Counted from the stretch's first letter, positions 12,501 through 25,473 are shown. The stretch: 64,000 nt of DNA from Usnea hakonensis (GCA_013423325.1 BLJB01000048.1:1-64000); one strand, 5' to 3'. Made by a program: numbers and translations. The notes: a model not told the origin generated them from the letters alone.

Positions 12501-14274
12501 ACTCCATCGAGTACTTATTGGCCTTTGCAAGTACCCAACGAATGAGGTAGCAGATGACTGTCAGCTCAGCGTTGAATATCTGCTCTCGATGTATCAACCT
12601 CCAGACATAGTATCGCTGATACCTTTATTTTCCAGAGCCCACTTTTACAGAGTCTTGAAGTCTATCTATAGACAGGAGCGGCAGTTTGCTGAGCTACTAA
12701 AAACCTGCTTTGACGATTATGAGCATCCAGACGCCATTTTTGATTGTATTGGTGACTATCTCAAGCCTAGCGCTGGCCTGAGTGAAAAGCAGATTGACGA
12801 ATTCCGCAATGTATTAGTTGAGCATGCATACGACCTTGTCGCGGCCAATGTCAGTAAAGCAGCATACATAATCGATACCTACGCCCCAGATCTACACAGC
12901 GTTCTGCTAGATACACTGAGCGATGATAAGGATGCCCAGTTCCATTATCTTCAGACGATACTCGAGCCAAATACCCCCAAAACAGAGGCTGATCAGCCAG
13001 TCACCAACCAGCGCGAGTTCAAAGAGCGATACGTGCGACTCCTATGCGACTTCAATCCATCTCATGTCAGCAAATATATTGAGCAGCTCAAGACTGGGGA
13101 TCTGCGACTGGAGGAAGTCCTGCCATTTCTAGAAAATAGCGACGCTGTTGATGCTGCCGTCGTCCTGATGGCACGCGAAGGTAGAGTCCGAGAGGCCGTT
13201 GATCGTCTGACGAATCATCTCATGACTCTACAGTCTGCTTTGCTCGGCTTGATAGACGGAGTCAGTGCTGGTGCGGAGATGGGCAACGCTGCTGGGGATG
13301 GACGAGACTTGATCGCCTCTATTCAAAAGTACGCTCGAATCGGTATCTGGCTCTGCCAAGGGCAGACCAACGCTGCACAAACTACTAAACCGGTCCTGTC
13401 GCGGGCGAAGAGTGTCAAATTGTTGCGTGATGCACTCACTTCGGACGAAGAGCTGTGGCTCGACCTTATTGACGCCGTTGTTGTGGTGACGAAGGACGTC
13501 ACCGAAGTTCTAGAAAGGCAAGACCGTGTAGCAGAGATCAGTCAACACGATACCTCACGGGTACTAAGTCCTATACACCTCGATCCGCCGAAGATGATTA
13601 CGAGTTTGCGGACCATTGTTCAAGAGACATTCACAGCTCTCCTTGCCACTACCAGCGCCCCTCACTCCGATGACTCTCATCACACGGATGTCTCCTTCTT
13701 GCGTATTCTCAGAGCCTTTCTTGACCGAGCGTCTCTCTCGTCGCCTTCCTTGTCAAACTTGCGGGCGGCCCTTGGATCAATCTTCTCGGCGTATTCCCAT
13801 GAGGAGTCTTTGCTTTCCCTGGCGAACAAACTCCTGGATAAAGACTTGTTTGTGCGTGTCACCGAAGCTGACGCCTTGAGAAGGAGAGGCTGGAGGTCTC
13901 TGGGCCAGAATTGTGAGGGTTGTGGCAAGCGAGTATGGGGCCCCGGGGCGGGAGGCTACATCTGGGACGCTTGGCAAACAAGCAACGAAGAGAGAGAGAT
14001 GAATCGACGACCGGGATCCGAAGACAGACCTGCAAGATCTCCGTCGAGAGATGAAAGTGGCAAAGGAAAAGGTGTCAGTAGGAATGACGAGAAGATGGAC
14101 AAGGCAGAGTCTCCCGAAAAAAGCAGCAAAACCGGAAATGATGGAACTGGAGCCATCGTGATCTTTTCCTGTAGACATATGTTCCATCGTGCCTGTTTAG
14201 CGAAGATGCAAGATCGGGGAAGTGGAGATGAAGGACAGACTGGTCTCGACCTTAGATGCCCTTTAGAAACGTGA
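9554..14274 (+). CDS. VPS8: Vps8, CORVET tethering complex subunit
   Basis: Two exons, 9554-9814 and 9862-14274 (47 bp intron, phase 0), give 1557 residues, the usual size for Vps8 in filamentous fungi. After an acidic, disordered N-terminus there is a WD40-type beta-propeller (about 190-480, including SVTSISISADHSTIASG and GSIFTWE), then a long alpha-solenoid of the Vps8/clathrin-repeat type, and a C-terminal RING-H2-like module starting near residue 1436 (NCEGCGKRVW ... FSCRHMFHRACL ... RCPLET). Vps8 binds Rab5 (Vps21) and, with Vps3 and the class C core, tethers early endosomes. The last RING Cys expected after RCP is not seen before the stop. A GTGAGC sits exactly at the end (14271), so a short extra exon is possible; otherwise the RING is incomplete. 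Confidence 0.95.
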
Positions 14275-15299
14275 GCGTTGGCGTTGAAGTCTTGCTGTAT
14301 GTAAATTAGGTACTTTCGCTTATGTTTGATTAATTGTATACATTCTTCGGGGGATAGCAAGCGCTTTGGAATATGCACCGACAATTTTTCGCTTGTAAAC
14401 GACTTCTTACCTACCTTACCAACTCTACAAACCACGCAGGCTCTCCGCCATTGCCCTATACCGCTCAAAACCCGAAATTGGAGTTCTCTTGCAGGGCACT
14501 TTTTGGTCACATGGGTCACAGTTCTTCCACGGCCAGCCCAGCTGCCGCACTGTACCTGCTGTGTATTATTATTATTGTTAACCCTCTAGTACCTACCTGA
14601 GATAGCCCACATATGTTGTGCCTAGCTGTCTTCCTGTACTTATAATGCAATGCATCACTTTTGAGTACACCTCCAGAGAGTCCTTTATAATGTACCTATT
14701 GTTGTATTGTTGTATTGTTGTATTGTTGTATTAGGGAGCGCGTGAGCATTCCGGCGCCCCGAGCGGGCATTGGATGTGATTCCGGAATTAGCCTGCATAG
14801 AGTACCTACTCGTACGAGTATCTGCAGGGATGGGATGCGCTCGGAGCATTTTTCGTTTACTTCGGTCGAGGTCAAAGTTGGCTCCCTCTAAAGGACCCAG
14901 CCTATAGAACTAAGGTTCGGGGGTCCGGAAAATTTAAGGTTCTAGCATATGATACCTTAATTTGGAAGGTAGATGATGAAATAGTGCATCAAAAGCCATT
15001 AAAAAAAGGGTCTTCACCGGCCGGGCAGCACCGAACATGATGGGGTGGCCAGCTCGTGGCTAGCTCGCATCCACATTGCATGGAGAGGTACTTCTTTAGA
15101 TTCTCATGCCTCGGCAAATGCTGACTGACGCAATGCAATGAATACCTTGAGAGGATGGAGTGCACACTGGGCGAACATCGAAATTTTGTGAGGCTATCGC
15201 GGAGAATTCTAGTTGAGTGCCAACTAGACGTTCAACCCTCACCTCTCCCTCTAATTGCAGCCAAAGTGTTTCTGACAAGTCTGATATTACCAATATACC
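14275..15299. other. intergenic, VPS8 3' flank to MFS promoter
   Basis: No gene recognised. It contains the four-copy octamer repeat at 14697-14732. If the VPS8 RING is completed by a spliced exon, that exon would lie in the first few hundred bases. Confidence 0.4.
14697..14732. repeat. (ATTGTTGT)4 minisatellite
   Basis: An 8 bp unit, ATTGTTGT, is repeated four times in tandem without mismatch, about 420 bp downstream of the VPS8 stop codon. Confidence 0.85.
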
Positions 15300-17309
15300 A
15301 TGGTTGAAGAAAAGCCGAAAGAGGATGGACAAGAGGAGAGAAAGCCAGGGATTGATGAAGAACGTATGGAGCCGGTGACATCGACAGCTGAAGGAGTCTC
15401 AAGGTCGGATAGTGCCTTGGAAGATGCTGCGGTGGGACACATTAAAGGGTGGAGGCTCTTCGTTCTCACTATTGCGTATGTCAATATCCACTCGGAGCAC
15501 TCAAGAGGCTGACCATGACCAAAGGCTTTGCATGGGCCTTTTTCTCGCTGCTCTCGATACTACCATCATTAGTACCTCACTGGTAACCATAACGAAGAGC
15601 TTGAAAGCATGGAATAGAAGTAGCTGGATAGTGACAAGCTACTTGCTCACATACACAGGTACGCGACCGAGATCGACCGAGGCAATGTCTGTCCATTACT
15701 AATCTGTGAAGGCTTCATGATCCTATGGGCAAAGCTCAGTGACATATTTGGTCGAAGGTTATTCTTATTGATCGCCATTCTCATTGTTGTAGTATTCTCT
15801 GCAGCGTGTGGAGCAGCCCAAACAGACCTTCAACTGTAAGCAATGGCGTTGCGTGCAAGTTGTATTCTTTCGCTAACGCAGCGACAGGATTATATTCCGA
15901 GCTTTTCAAGGGATTGGAGGCTCAGGAATCTACTCAATGGGACTCGTTATCATACCGGAGATGGTTCCGCCAAAAAAATACGCCATGTATAACAGCCTCG
16001 TTTCCTCTGTGATCGGATTCTCCTTCTTGCTTGGCCCACTCATTGGGGGTGCTATTGACAATCATACCACATGGAGATGGATATTCTGGATCAAGTGAGC
16101 TTCCACGCGTCTGAATGTCAATCTAGCGTATCCTTAGCTAATGGTCATTTATATCGATAGCGTGCCAATCGGTCTTGCGGCACTATTCGCAATCTGGACC
16201 ACAATGCCGGCGACTTTTCCCCATTCAACCGATCATTCGGTAAATTCTCAAAGTCTTTCCATGAGGAAGTTCCGAAGAATTGATTTTCCAGGGTCCTTCT
16301 TGTTACTCGGAGGCTCCATTTTGCTTGTGTGCGCTTTGGAAGAAGCAGGCACTCGGTACGCGTGGTCTTCGGCAGTGGTCATTACATTGCTTGTAGTATC
16401 AGTCGTCCTTTGGACCTCATTTCTAATGTGGCAAAATGCAATCAGCCGTAGAGAAGCCATTCGAGAACCAGTGTTCCCATGGAGATTTGTCGAGAATAGG
16501 ATAGTCATGGGCATGTTCTTGTATGCAAGTTCCTATTCATCCTACTCATCTATATAGGTGGACTTACGTCTTGACAGATTGACCATGCTTGCGGGGACAC
16601 CATTTACGACTATCATTATAGAGCTGCCGCAGAGATTTCAAGCAGTCAATAATGCTTCGCCATTAGGCGGTGGGATACGATTACTACCTTTCACTTTGTC
16701 TTGGCCTTTTGGATCTGCTTTGACCGGGCCTCTGACCTCTAGCCTGAGGGTCCCACCGATATATGTCATCTTCCTTGGAGCTGTCTTACAGACCGTAGGC
16801 CTGGCTCTCTCATATAATTTACCCGTAGGGTTAAAGGTTCCCGCCGCTCAGTACGGATTTGAAGCAATGATAGGCTTCGGCTGCGGACTGACTTTAACAA
16901 CATCGGTCCTCATCACACCATCCGTTGTCGGGAAAAGAGATCTGGGTATGTATTCACACCCAACATCACCAAAACCTATTAACATTGCTTAGCTGTTGCC
17001 ATGGGCGCCCTCACCCAGTGCCGTGTCCTTGGCGGAGCCATTGGCATAGGCATGGCCACCAATTTGGTGAACAATCGGCTGAAATCTAGTCTCTCTTCCA
17101 TTCTATCCGAAGCGCAACTCAACAGCCTTTTCATTCAACCAACGGAAGCTATTAGAGGTTTACAACCCGCCTTACAAGACCAGGTCAGGATGGCATTTGC
17201 GACCGGATACAATTTGCAGACGAGGGCGCTGCTAGGCTTTAGCGCCGCCGAGTTCCTTGCAATAGCCCTGATGTGGGAAAGGAGGCCAAGAACGATAGCT
17301 TCATCCTAG
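15300..17309 (+). CDS. MFS transporter, DHA2-like 14-TM
   Basis: Seven exons join in frame: 15300-15475, 15525-15658, 15712-15835, 15888-16094, 16161-16520, 16578-16945 and 16993-17309, giving 561 residues. The introns are 47-66 bp, several with a clear branch site (for example TACTAATC before exon 3). A cytosolic, acidic N-terminus of about 50 residues precedes the first membrane helix. Typical major facilitator motifs are present: LDTTIISTSLVTI in TM1, KLSDIFGRR (motif A) after TM2, RAFQGIGGSGIY in TM4 and GFSFLLGPLIGGAI (motif C, drug/H+ antiporters) in TM5. Length and motif layout fit the DHA2 class of proton antiporters for drugs, toxins or metabolites at the plasma membrane. The substrate cannot be read from sequence; no biosynthetic cluster surrounds it. 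Confidence 0.93.
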
Positions 17310-17884
17310 AGGTCCTGGCATATATAATTAGAAAAGGAGTCACCCGGAACTCATTACGGATCTATTTCCTTCGATCCTGCTTGAAATCATACATATAGCC
17401 ATACAAATCTCCAAACTGTGCATGGAGACGCACCCCATGGTGTCACCCTTTCCAGAAACCCCTCCCATTCTACATTCTTCACGTAGAGCCCTCGAACATT
17501 CTTACATTCCCCCTCTAAGCTCTACTTGTGTGAAAGACGATAGCATCTCATCAAAAAAAACAAGAGCCACTGCAAGAAACGCTCCCCCTTCCAGACAAAA
17601 AGAAGATTCCTTTAGCAAGTCTCACAATCTCAGTATACCGTTCAGGCAGGCAGAAACCGAAGTACCGAATTCGCCGTCGCTCACGCGGCAGGCAAAGCGA
17701 CTCTCTCACTCCATCCCTCCGCTTAGATGAGGAAATATCCGAGTGTCTCTCTCTCTCTATCGAGTCCGAAAAAAAAAAAAAAAAAGGGGGGGGTGTAGAA
17801 CAATCCATCCATCCACCCATCCATCTAATATCACCATCCACTACCCATCATCATCATCCAGCTCGCTATTACTTTTACTTCTAT

Positions 17885-17928
<44 letters not shown>

Positions 17929-18344
17929 TATTATATCCGATGCAGGGATCCTGGCATTATGTACTACTGCTGAAAGTGATATGTAGTAATGTAGGTTGAT
18001 GAAATGGGCTGCGCTGGTCTTGGGATAGTGTATGATATTTAGTGATGTGTAGCGTGATTCCGGTTTAAATGGGATGGATGTAGGGTGGATGAGCTAAGGT
18101 AGATAGGTAGACAGAGTGTAGGGTTGGGAGTGGGGCTTTGGTGTATGAAGAGAGGGGGTTGGAGTTGATGCTGTGGTAGATAGGTAAGATAGGTAGCTAT
18201 GTATTAATATTATAAAATATGGTCCATGTGTTTTGGGTGTAGGTTTGAGCTTGGATGCTGGCTGCGTTGGGGGGTGTCGATCAAATACTGGAATCACGAC
18301 GCCACTACCGTACTAGTTGTAGCACCGAATGACCTTGTTTTCAA
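17310..18344. other. low-complexity convergent intergenic region
   Basis: Between the MFS 3' end and the 3' end of the minus-strand receptor gene. It is pyrimidine-rich to about 17930 (including CATC/CATCC repeats at 17811-17860 and the CTTT microsatellite) and purine-rich after about 18000. An A17-like homopolymer followed by a G-run lies at about 17770-17796. No gene recognised. Confidence 0.45.
17885..17930. repeat. (CTTT)n microsatellite
   Basis: About eleven uninterrupted CTTT units on the plus strand, ending in TTATTATATCC. A likely length-polymorphic marker. Confidence 0.9.
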
Positions 18345-20068
18345 TCATCTTCGCAGACTGGCACGCTCAACCGGGGTTCTTGCGTCTGAAGGGTCTTGGG
18401 GAGATGGGAATGAGACCGCGGTTGGGGGTAAGATTGGTAGAGGAGGAGAAGACCTGACGTCCTGGAGACTCGAGGGTGTCCGAGACGGAGAGGTTGGGGT
18501 AGCGGAGAAAGTCGCCATATGTAGGGAGAGAGGAGAGGACGGAAGGCTTTCCAAGTCAAGTGCCGAAGCCAAGCTCCGTGGACGCCAGCTCCGTGGACGC
18601 GATGAGGGTGAAGAAGACGCGTGAAGGGGGCGGAGAGGCGGTGTAATCGGTTGAGGACGAAGCTGTGGTCTGATGTTCTGCAATATATCCATGAGCTACC
18701 ATGCCACAATACGGAGAATCACTTATCAACATACGAATAGGGGTCGAAGCATGGGAAGACAAGCGCCCACAATGCCCACAGATGATTCAATCATTGACCA
18801 GTATACGAGCGGGGTTTCCAGATCTGTAAATTGAGACTGGTTGGAAGAGGAATTGCCGTATTGAAATTGGAGGATCTTACAGGTGATGTCCAAAAAACCA
18901 CCATTCAGATCTTTTGCCAGAATAGAATCAGCAATGTTTTGCACAGGACTGGAGTCAGATACGACCATGAAAGAACTTGTTGAAGACGACAAGCTTCGCG
19001 GTTCCCGCTCCAACGGTCCTGTCTTTTATTAACATGTTACCGCTTATGGGATAGACTGTAGGCCGGGCCACTTGCAGAGCTCCGAGAAGAAACATGCCAC
19101 TTATACCAAGCTTGTGTGTGGTTGACATTTGCAAAGCCCAGATCTGAACCACTCGTGAGCCATCGAAGTATGATGCAGAGCCAAGATGCTCACGCTTGGA
19201 AGTGGCAGCGAAAGGATTATGACTGCTCGCAAGTCAGCCCGACACGATATGGTAGTCTGATACATCTACCAACCATCCATTAACACATCGGACCAAGCCT
19301 GAGCCAGATACATTATGTTCGTGTCGATACAATTCGCCTCTATACCCCCAGAACCCCACCAATTTATCCACAAGGGCCAGCACTGAAATAGGTTTGCAAA
19401 GAAGAAGCAAGTGGTCCAGACGGACGTAATTATAATCATAGTCCAGACAGAAACGACGAAGACACTGCCTCTGAAGATTCTGACGCAGATTGAGTTGACA
19501 TGATGGTGATACGACAGGGATTGGAAAGGCTGCCTACCTCTTGTAGAAAAGAAGTACAGATACTTTCGTGAATCCCAAGGTCAAGGTTGAGGTGAGCTGT
19601 GAAGCAAAGAGAATCTATTTCGCCTTAGTTTTCAATACGTCCAGCTAATGCGCTTCGAGAGTACCTGCTCGAAGACTGTCAAGCGATGAAGATCAAAGAC
19701 TGGGACTGAGGTGCCTTCTTCCAGGACTTCTGTTTCTGCATGTTGGCCAAGGTTGCCAATCGCGGCTCCTGCGGACTATCAGAAACAAGATCGACGATGT
19801 CTAGAGGCAACAAGACTCACCAACGAACATGCAAATAGCAGTGCCAATAGTAAATAGCTGCTGAATTATCATTTCTTGTTGCCAAATCAGGCCAGGGATT
19901 GCGCTAGATTAGACATCAACATACCAATGCGAGCAAGATCGCATAGTCGTCCCACAAAATGGCAGTTTGCTTGATGCGTCTAGCGTAAAAACGCAGCATG
20001 ATAGCGACGATGGCCAAGATGCTCAGCACCAATGCCAGAGCATACCCTAAACCAGCCGATTCGACCAT
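18345..20068 (-). CDS. rhodopsin-like 7-TM membrane protein (SAT4/PTH11-like)
   Basis: Ten exons on the minus strand assemble in frame: 20068-19925, 19860-19821, 19768-19665, 19596-19538, 19479-19274, 19222-19194, 19143-19076, 19018-18966, 18910-18735 and 18677-18345, giving 403 residues. The order of segments is that of the fungal rhodopsin-domain family: an N-terminal helix (LALVLSILAIVAIML), the conserved DDYAI, LFTIGTAICMF, the TKVSVLLFYKRIFRG loop, FANLFQCWP with NWWG and NCIDTN, LPLPS-IWALQM, MFLLGALTVGAG, and YWSMIESSVGIVGACLPMLRPLF, followed by a Ser/Pro-rich cytosolic tail of about 110 residues. Relatives include PTH11, a sensor for surface cues in rice blast. The ligand is unknown. 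The intron at 19075-19019 uses a GC donor (GCAAGT), and the donor at 19273 (GTTGGT) is weak; both are required by the frame. The exon 2 acceptor is ambiguous by one CAG. Confidence 0.86.
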
Positions 20069-20725
20069 AATGAGAAGATAAGCAAAGAAGTGCTAAGATG
20101 TTGCCGAGGGAAGATGAAAGCACTGACGTTTGGCTGCGCATGAAGAACTTCAACATGGGATATGCCTCTTTTATGATTAAGGAGCTCGGCATTCGAGGTC
20201 ACGGATGTGATCACGGCATATCGCAAGGGCATCCCGAACAATTGGGGCGCAAGTGTTGCGTAGCTGTGCAGATAGTATAGATATCGATTGGAGATTCTTG
20301 TGTTTCCCATGGAGGTTCCGCATGCAGGACCGTTTCGAAAGATGGACTGTACCACTCTCCTGCGTTTCGAACTGAATCAATCTCCCTTTGCGACGCAATC
20401 AGTATGATGGATGGAGTTTCATGGTAAAGGGTGGAGTAGAAGCCGCGTCATTATAGTCTTTGTTGTCGTTGACTCTAAGTTTTAGATGCTTTCCTTCCTC
20501 TTCGACGTTTCATAATGATCGCATCTTGCTGACACGTTCGGCATATCAACGGGCTATAGCATTACCATCACCTATCTACCTTAGCTGCCATTCCCGGATA
20601 ATCGGAAAAGTTCAGCCTTTTGGATGGGTAGCTTTGATTTATTTTGCTGATGCATATACTTCAACGGCGACATGAATTCATCTCCCGCTAGTTTGCAAAT
20701 ATTACCGCTTATGTCAGCATTCACA
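20069..20725. other. intergenic
   Basis: The upstream region of the minus-strand receptor gene plus the 3' flank of the thiolase gene. Minus-strand frames at 20047-20398 lack an ATG that leads into the receptor frame, and I do not take them as exons. Confidence 0.35.
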
Positions 20726-22154
20726 CTAAGCACCACTAGTCCCATTCGAGTGCCCATTCGTTTCCGCCTTGCCTTGCAAATTTTCTATAACGAGGGCACT
20801 GGCTCCACCGCCACCATTACAGATCCCCGCACATCCCAATTTTCCTCCTCTTTCTCTTAGAACGCCCAGTAGTGTCGTTACAATTCTCGCCCCACTGCAG
20901 CCTAATGGGTGTCCTAAAGCCACAGCGCCACCGTGTAGATTCACTTTTTCTTCACTCAGGTTCAGCAGCTTCATATTCGCAAGGGCTACCACGCTGAATG
21001 CTTCGTTTATTTCGAAAGCGTCGACCTTGCTACTGTCATCGATGCCTGCATGTTTGAGAGCTTTAGGGATCGCGAGGGAGGGGGCCGTAGTGAACTCCGA
21101 AGGAGCTTGTGCTGCGTCGCCCCAGCCTAGGATTTTCGCCAGGGGCGTGAGGTTTTTCTCCCTCATAAAATCTTCGGAAACAACTAGAAGGGCGGACGCG
21201 CCATCGGAAAGAGGCGAGGCATTCGGTGCTGTAATGGTGCCGTGGCCAGTCTGCTTATTCGGAAAAGCTGGTTTCATTCCTTTAAGCTTTTCTTCGTTGA
21301 GTGGCATCTGAGGCTTCTCGTCGTTCTCGACGACTGTCGCTGGCTTGCCTCTAGGACCGGGAACCGTGACGGGTGCAATTTCGGGGGCGAAGAGCCCCGT
21401 TTTGCTGGCGTGTTGGGCTTTTTGTATCGTGCGGATCGCGTATGCATCTTGTGCTGCACGGTCGAAGCCATGCTTTGAAGCACACTCTTCGCCCTGCTCA
21501 CCCATGTGCTTGGGCGAGTAGGCGTCCATTAAGCCGTCGCGCAGCAAGCCGTCGACAAGAGCAACATCGCCGAATTTGCTGCCAGTCCGCAGATTGGGTT
21601 GATAATAGGGTACGTTGGACATAGATTCGGTGCCCCCAGCGATGATCGCAGAAGCGTTACCAGTCATGATCGTTTGGGCAGCGAGGATGATAGCTTTGAG
21701 GGAAGACGCGCAGACTTTGTTTATAGTAGTGCAGACAATCGAGTCTGGCATGCCAGCGTTGATGGCACATTGGCGAGCAGGATTTTGGCCGAGACTGGAG
21801 ATTTCATTATAGGGTGTTCTTGCTCAAGAAGCCAGAAAGATTGGCGTACTTTGCCGAGAGAACATTGCCGAAGTAAACTTCGTCGACTTCTTCAGGCTGG
21901 ACATTGGGAACTCGCTCCAAGGCAGCTGTGAAGGATTAGCCTGGCTCAATGCATGCTCCGGATGCGAGAAGTATTACATTTTATGGCGTGAGAGCCTAGC
22001 TGAATTGCACTTTGACTTGCAAGTGATCTGACTCAGATGTCAGAATACTTCAAGCTAGAAATCTGCGTCTCTTGTATATATACCCTTGGAATTGTCCGAT
22101 TGGGGTTCTGACAGCAGAAACAATGTACACGGGAGTCGTTGGGGGAGGCGCCAT
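20726..22154 (-). CDS. ERG10: acetyl-CoA C-acetyltransferase (acetoacetyl-CoA thiolase)
   Basis: Four exons, 22154-22084, 22027-21978, 21925-21850 and 21794-20726, give 421 residues. The enzyme condenses two acetyl-CoA to acetoacetyl-CoA, the first step of the mevalonate/ergosterol route, or runs in reverse. Thiolase signatures are all visible: YIVSAVRTPIG at the N-terminus, NKVCASSLKA with the acylated Cys, GGTESMSNVPY, NEAFSVVALA, GGAVALGHPLGCSGAR with the catalytic His, and CNGGGGASALV with the second catalytic Cys. There is no mitochondrial presequence or C-terminal SKL-type signal, which favours a cytosolic form. A short, low-complexity tail (ETNGHSNGTSGA) follows the thiolase fold. It is divergent to SNU114 across only about 257 bp. 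Confidence 0.95.
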
Positions 22155-22411
22155 ATCTGTAGGATGGGCTTGACTTGGACGTGAATCGTAAAGAGTACGT
22201 GGAGTAGCGGCCGGAATATGTATGCGTTGGTGAAGGTAGTGAAGCTTGGAAACGGGTTTGCTCGGCAGTCGGCAAGTCGAGCCTAGCGCCAGAAGCTAGA
22301 GCAGCAAAGTCACGTGCTTCAGTTGAGCCGCATTTTGGTGTGGGGTGTAGGAATTTTAAATCATCACAGCTCAAGCCCATCCACTACGACCTGGTGGGAG
22401 CTGCAGTCACA

Positions 22412-25400
22412 ATGGATGATCTTTACGATGAGTGAGTAATTGCCAAGCTCTTACAAAGAAAGACGAGACTGACATGCTGTAGATTCGGCAACTTCATTGG
22501 CGAGGCAGAAGAATCTGAGGAGGAATCGCAACATGGTGCAACTGGGGATGCCTACGTTGACGAGGATGAGCCACAGGAAGATGACGTTACCAACGAGCAG
22601 GCTCTCATGGAGATTGACGAGGATGGACCTTCAAACGCGGTTGTCCTGCACGAGGACAAGCAATACTATCCTACAGCGCAACAGGTCTATGGGCCGGGTG
22701 TCGAGACCATGGTACAAGAGGAGGATACGCAGTCTCTCTCTCAGCCCATAATCGCGCCAGTGGTGCAGAAAAAGTTCACCATTGAGGAAGCCGACCTACC
22801 ACCAGTACACTTTGCGCGCGACTTCATGACGGACATGATGAATTTTCCGGAGCAAATCAGGAATATTGCCTTTGCCGGGCATCTTCACCATGGCAAAACA
22901 GCTTTGATGGATATGCTTGTGCTCCAGACACATGACATAGCCGAAAAGCAGGAAAAAAGAACTGGCAGAAAGAGGGACGAACAGCTAAGATATACAGATG
23001 TTCACATATTGGAGCGAGAACGAGGAATCTCTATCAAGGCTGCACCAATGAGTCTAATCATGCAGGGAACACGCGGAAAGTCGCATTTGCTCAACATACT
23101 AGACACACCGGGTCATGTCAATTTTGTGGACGAAGTAGCAGCGTCCTTAAGGCTTGTTGATGGGGTTGTCCTGGTAGTTGATGTGGTGGAAGGTGTTCAA
23201 ATCAATACCGAGCAGATCATCAAATACTCAGTTCTAGAGGATCTTCCACTGACGTTGGTCGTCAATAAAATGGATCGACTGATACTCGAGCTGAAGCTGC
23301 CACCCACTGATGCTTACTTTAAGCTAAAACATGTTATAGAAGAGGTCAATACTGTTATCGAAAATACCCTTCCTAGCCAAGGAGAGAAGCGGCGGCTAAG
23401 TCCGGAAAAGGGGAATGTCGCCTTCGCCAGCAGTAGCATTGGCTGGATTTTTACACTGCCATCTTTCGCAAAGATGTACGCAGAAAATTATCCAGATGTC
23501 AATGCTAAAGACTTTGGTGTGCGATTGTGGGGCGATATCTTCTACAATCCAAAGCGGAGATCATTCACGAGGAAAGGCACAGAGGAACGATCAAAACGGA
23601 CATTTGTCAATTTCGTTCTAGAGCCGATTTACAAACTTTATTCTCACACACTTAGCGAAAGTCCAGAGGACTTGAAGGAGACATTGGCAACGTTGGGAAT
23701 ATTTTTAAAACCATCACAGTATAGAACTGATGCTAAAGATCTACTCAAGATGGTTTGTGGGCAATTCTTCGGCGGGGCTGAAGGTTTTGTGGATATGATA
23801 GTGGAGCATGTCCCGTCGCCTTTGGAGGGAGCGCACAAGAAGCTTGCTCGCTACTACACAGGGCCTATGGATACCAAGACCGCAGAGTCAATTGCAAAAT
23901 GCGATCAGGATGGTCCTTTGGTTGTTCAAATCACAAAGTTGTTTAACACACCCGATGCGGAGCATTTCTATTCTTTTGGCCGAGTGCTGAGCGGCATTGC
24001 AAAAGCAGGGCAGCAGGTCCGCGTACTTGGTGAGGGTTATACAATAGACGATGAAGAAGACATGAGTATCTCGACCATATCTGACACTTGGATTGCTGAG
24101 TCACGATATAACATTCCAACAAGTGGGGTACCTGCGGGTAATTGGGTCCTACTTAGCGGTATTGACAATTCCATCGTCAAGACAGCTACCGTAGTGCCGC
24201 CAAAGCTTCCAGACGATGAAGACGCTTACATTTTCAAACCTGTCAAGCATTTCACCGAATCGGTTTTCAAGGTTGCAGTCGAGCCCATCAATCCTTCTGA
24301 GTTGCCGAAAATGCTGGACGGATTGAGAAAGGTAAATAAAAGCTATCCTTTGATCACCACAAAGGTCGAAGAATCAGGCGAGCACGTGATATTAGGGACT
24401 GGTGAGCTTTATATGGATTGTGTCCTTCATGATCTGCGACGGCTTTACTCTGAGATGGAGCTCAAAGTATCAGATCCAGTAACTCGATTCTGCGAGACTG
24501 TCGTCGAGACATCTGCCATTATGTGCTACGCTGTTACACCGAACAAGAAAAACAAGATCACCATGGTTGCTGAGCCTCTAGATGACGGCATTGCAGAGGA
24601 CATTGAAAGCGGCAAAGTCAATATCAAAGATCCCATTCGAAAGGTTGGTCAATTCTTCGAGGACAACTATGATTGGGACAAGCTTGCTTCAAGGAGTATT
24701 TGGGCTTTTGGTCCCGACGAGATGGGTCCCAATATCCTGCAAGATGATACCCTCCCTTCACAAGTTGATAAGAAGCTTGTGAATACTGTTCGCGACACGC
24801 TCCGCCAGGGGTTTAGCTGGGGTACAAGAGAAGGTCCCCTGTGTGAAGAACGTATGTAACTTTTTGCACTACCCTCCTTCTCCGAGGCTCATGCTAACTC
24901 GTCCTCAAAGCAATCCGCAATACCAAATTCAAGCTCACGGACATCTCGCTAGCCGCCGACAGTATCTCTCGAGGCGGTGGTCAAATAATTCCCACCACCC
25001 GTCGGGCTCTTTATTCGTCCTTCCTCACCGCCTCCCCTCGCCTCCTTGAACCTCTTTACACTGTCTCCATGACTGGACCCGCTGATTCAGTCTCCGCGCT
25101 CTACACCGTTCTATCAAGGCGGCGAGGTCATGTTCTATCCGACGGTCCCATCGCAGGAACACCCTTATACGGAGTCAGGGGACTTGTGCCTGTTATAGAC
25201 TCTTTCGGTTTCGAAACGGATGTGCGAATCCACACGCAGGGCCAGGCCATGGTAAGTCTCGTATTTGACCGATGGAACGTGGTGCCCGGCGACCCATTAG
25301 ACAAAGAAGTGAAGACCAGGCCATTGGAAATGGCGAGCGCCACGGCTACGGCTAGAGACTTTGTGTTGAAAACGAGGAGACGGAAGGGTCTCAGTGAGGA

Positions 25401-25473
25401 TGTCAGTGTGGGGAAATTCCTTGAGCCGGATCTATGGAAGAGTTTGAAGGAGGGCGGCGTCTTGGATGGCTAG
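22412..25473 (+). CDS. SNU114: Snu114/Cwf10, U5 snRNP GTPase
   Basis: Three exons, 22412-22431 (only 20 nt), 22483-24851 and 24911-25473, give 983 residues, the normal length. This EF-2-like GTPase of the U5 snRNP drives Brr2-dependent unwinding of U4/U6 and spliceosome disassembly. An acidic N-terminus is followed by the G-domain with G1 GHLHHGKT (near residue 140), G3 DTPGHVNFVDE and G4 NKMD, then the EF-2 domains II-V, ending with the conserved block around GPIAGTPLYGVRGLVP and VVPGDPLDK. The tiny first exon ends MDDLYDE|FGNFIGE, the usual Snu114 start. It shares a short divergent promoter with the thiolase gene. Confidence 0.97.

Noticed and set aside
20047..20398. Possible extra 5' exons of the receptor gene
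   Set aside because: The family N-terminus is complete from the ATG at 20068, and these frames lack a supported ATG.
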